Below, one piece after another: positions 51,603 through 52,681 of a DNA stretch of 52,681 bases. A program made the translations under genes and the position numbers. Origin of the DNA: Acidobacteriota bacterium (GTDB lineage: Bacteria; Acidobacteriota; Terriglobia; Terriglobales; Acidobacteriaceae); NCBI GenBank assembly GCA_023410055.1, contig JAEYQK010000006.1, positions 1 to 52,681 on the forward strand, read 5' to 3'. The notes beneath the pieces are model-generated. The model did not search any database. It was not told where the DNA came from and saw only the letters and a list, made by a program, of their open reading frames with translations. Within the stretch, counting starts at the first letter, position 1. Each line of letters starts with the position of its first letter.

Positions 51603-51986
51603 CTAGTCCTTCACTATCCAATTCGTAACTTCATGCGCGAACCGCGCCGCTACCGCCGTCCGGCCATTGTGGTATTGCAGCGCGACAACGTAGACATCCG
51701 CTTCGAGGGAGCCGTCGGCATTCCTGAGCCGCAACTGGTCGGCGAACTCCAATGGGAGAGATGACGCAAACAACACCTCGTTCGCGGTACCGTACTCGAT
51801 CACGGTATTCTCACTCAGACACACGCCACCGATTTCTCCACCGGTCACCCGTACGGGTACCCGCACCGGAGATGCCCCGGGGAAGAACTGGGCGAGCTTG
51901 GCGACGAACTTCTCGCCCGTATCTTCAGACGCAAATTTCCCGTTGTGTTCTAAGCCACGGGCTCTAGTGGCCGCCTCTTGCGACAC
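51603..51986 (-). CDS. Small protein of unknown function at the head of the chemosensory operon
   Basis: A 127-residue protein. The middle (VRVPVRVTGGEIGGVCLSENTVIEYGTANEVLFASSLPLEFADQLRL) and end (ADVYVVALQYHNGRTAVAARFAHEVTNWIVKD) have the spaced beta strands and G-R-T-A-V-A-A-R-F ending of PilZ-like c-di-GMP-binding barrels, but the RxxxR and D/NxSxxG motifs are missing or degenerate. I therefore call it PilZ-like at best. It lies 26 bases upstream of the DHp-domain gene start and overlaps the longer version of that gene. Confidence 0.65.
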   Translation of the reverse strand: MSQEAATRARGLEHNGKFASEDTGEKFVAKLAQFFPGASPVRVPVRVTGGEIGGVCLSENTVIEYGTANEVLFASSLPLEFADQLRLRNADGSLEADVYVVALQYHNGRTAVAARFAHEVTNWIVKD

Positions 51987-52286
51987 CGGCTACGTCACCT
52001 CAATTCCTGAGTTGCGTCTTCATCGCCAATTTCTGCACCGTGAGAACAGAGAAACGCTGCGAGGCGTGAAGATTCCCAGATACTTCTGTGCACGAGTGCG
52101 ACCAAATTCGCCAAAACGCTATGTAGTTGATTTGTGGTGGCTTACAGATCTTCGCTGTCTTTGCGAGGATCATATCCGTCTCACGTTGAAACGTCGTCTC
52201 ACCGGAAGTTGAAACTGAATGACTGAGACGCACGATGCGAGACAGTGGAACTCAAACCCGGCAGAAGATCGGTTTGCGGTGGTGAC
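51987..52286. other. Upstream region of the chemosensory operon, no gene seen
   Basis: 300 bases between the partial sigma-54 regulator and the first small gene of the operon. It holds repeated GTCTCAC and GTTGAAAC boxes (52178-52230), described separately, and should contain the operon promoter; I could not find a clean GG-N10-GC sigma-54 promoter. Confidence 0.45.
52178..52230. promoter_or_regulatory. Repeated GTCTCAC/GTTGAAAC boxes, possible activator sites
   Basis: On the plus strand GTCTCAC (52178-52184) is followed by GTTGAAAC (52185-52192), then GTCTCAC again (52196-52202) and GTTGAAAC (52208-52215), then the inverted TGAGACG (52224-52230). The two-box unit is thus repeated directly and capped by an inverted half-site. 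It lies about 190-240 bases upstream of the chemosensory operon, a distance suitable for an enhancer-binding protein such as the adjacent sigma-54 regulator. Confidence 0.4.
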
Positions 52287-52681
52287 TTACCGTTCCGTTC
52301 CCGCAATGGCGGCCATGGAAGCCGGACGGGGACGGATACCTATACCGTATTGTTTCAGCTTCCGGTACAAGGTCGCGCGGCTGATTCCGAGCATCTTCCC
52401 GGCAAGTGTCTTATCGCCTTTGACTTGGTCGAACACGCGTTCAATTGTCATCCGCTCGAGATCTTCCAGATCGGTGGCGGAAAGTGCCGGTTGTTGAGAC
52501 AATTCGGCGGCCTCACCCGACTTGCGCACCACTGGGGGGAGGTCATGAAGATCGATAACCTCATGGTTGCCCAATGCAATCGCACGCTGTATACAGTTCT
52601 CAAGTTCCCGGACATTGCCTGGCCACTCATACTGCAACAAGGCCTTCATGGCGGCGGGAGTGACTTGCACATCCTTATTAG
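52287..52681 (-). CDS. Sigma-54-dependent response regulator, C-terminal part (runs off window)
   Basis: Only the C-terminal 130 or so residues lie in the window; the frame stays open to the edge. AAMKALLQYEWPGNVRELENCIQRAIAL is the end of the AAA+ lid of NtrC-type activators. A linker leads to a Fis-type HTH: LEDLERMTIERVFDQVKGDKTLAGKMLGISRATLYRKLKQYGI. It should bind DNA upstream of sigma-54 promoters. It is upstream of the chemosensory operon on the same strand and may be its regulator. Confidence 0.92.
   Translation of the reverse strand, partial: NKDVQVTPAAMKALLQYEWPGNVRELENCIQRAIALGNHEVIDLHDLPPVVRKSGEAAELSQQPALSATDLEDLERMTIERVFDQVKGDKTLAGKMLGISRATLYRKLKQYGIGIRPRPASMAAIAGTER

Noticed and set aside
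52178..52230. CRISPR-like repeats (GTTGAAAC boxes)
   Set aside because: GTTGAAAC resembles the end of some CRISPR repeats, but the boxes are short, spaced by about 15 bases and occur only twice, with no cas genes.

Overview
This window looks like a chromosomal segment of an Acidobacteriota bacterium, probably class Terriglobia (the Koribacter/Granulicella side). That is an inference from several traits: a two-gene decaheme cytochrome/outer-membrane barrel module, Crp/Fnr proteins with a CxxCx8C N-terminus, chemosensory genes mixed with a DUF4388 protein, and many intergenic palindromes. GC content is moderate and most genes lie on the minus strand. No CRISPR array, rRNA operon or intact mobile element is visible.

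Layout. 1-1400: two nearly identical tRNA-Ser(GGA) genes as 94-bp direct repeats around about 1 kb of DNA with a truncated tyrosine integrase, the scar of an integrative element. 1.4-10 kb: BON-domain protein, zinc-ribbon protein, aldehyde dehydrogenase, a [2Fe-2S] ferredoxin/methyltransferase fusion, a FetAB-like ABC transporter, a beta-hydroxyacid dehydrogenase and a ferredoxin-NADP reductase-like flavoprotein. 10-21 kb is housekeeping: alkyltransferase-like protein, ahcY and metK (methyl cycle), a RodZ-like protein, a GAF-GGDEF diguanylate cyclase, glmS, purS, Ada and a histone-deacetylase-fold protein, then malic enzyme.

22.5-28.2 kb: two Crp/Fnr-like genes (the second without a DNA-binding domain), each preceded by a GTGA-N6-TCAC operator-like palindrome, followed by a decaheme c-type cytochrome (MtrA/DmsE type) and an MtrB/PioB-type barrel. 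This is a candidate module for moving electrons across the outer membrane. 28.2-32 kb: a signalling operon (MshEN-domain protein, HDOD, CheY, CheX) and a sigma-54 activator without a DNA-binding domain, separated by the tail of a lost OmpR-type regulator. 32-40 kb: fused E1 alpha/beta 2-oxoacid dehydrogenase, bacteriohemerythrin, HAD phosphatase, small proteins, uvrB and tatA.

40-52.7 kb is a tightly packed minus-strand chemosensory operon. In transcription order: a small unknown protein, a protein with a kinase dimerisation domain but no ATPase, CheY, CheW, an MCP with no sizeable sensor domain, CheR, a double-Hpt CheA with a C-terminal receiver, CheB, two CheW-like proteins, a pseudo-receiver/DUF4388 protein, and a receiver with a coiled-coil tail. 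Several genes overlap by four bases. Upstream, and cut by the window end, is a Fis-type sigma-54 response regulator. With few transmembrane receptors and many adaptors, the cluster resembles systems that control type IV pili or other cell functions rather than flagellar swimming; this is inference.
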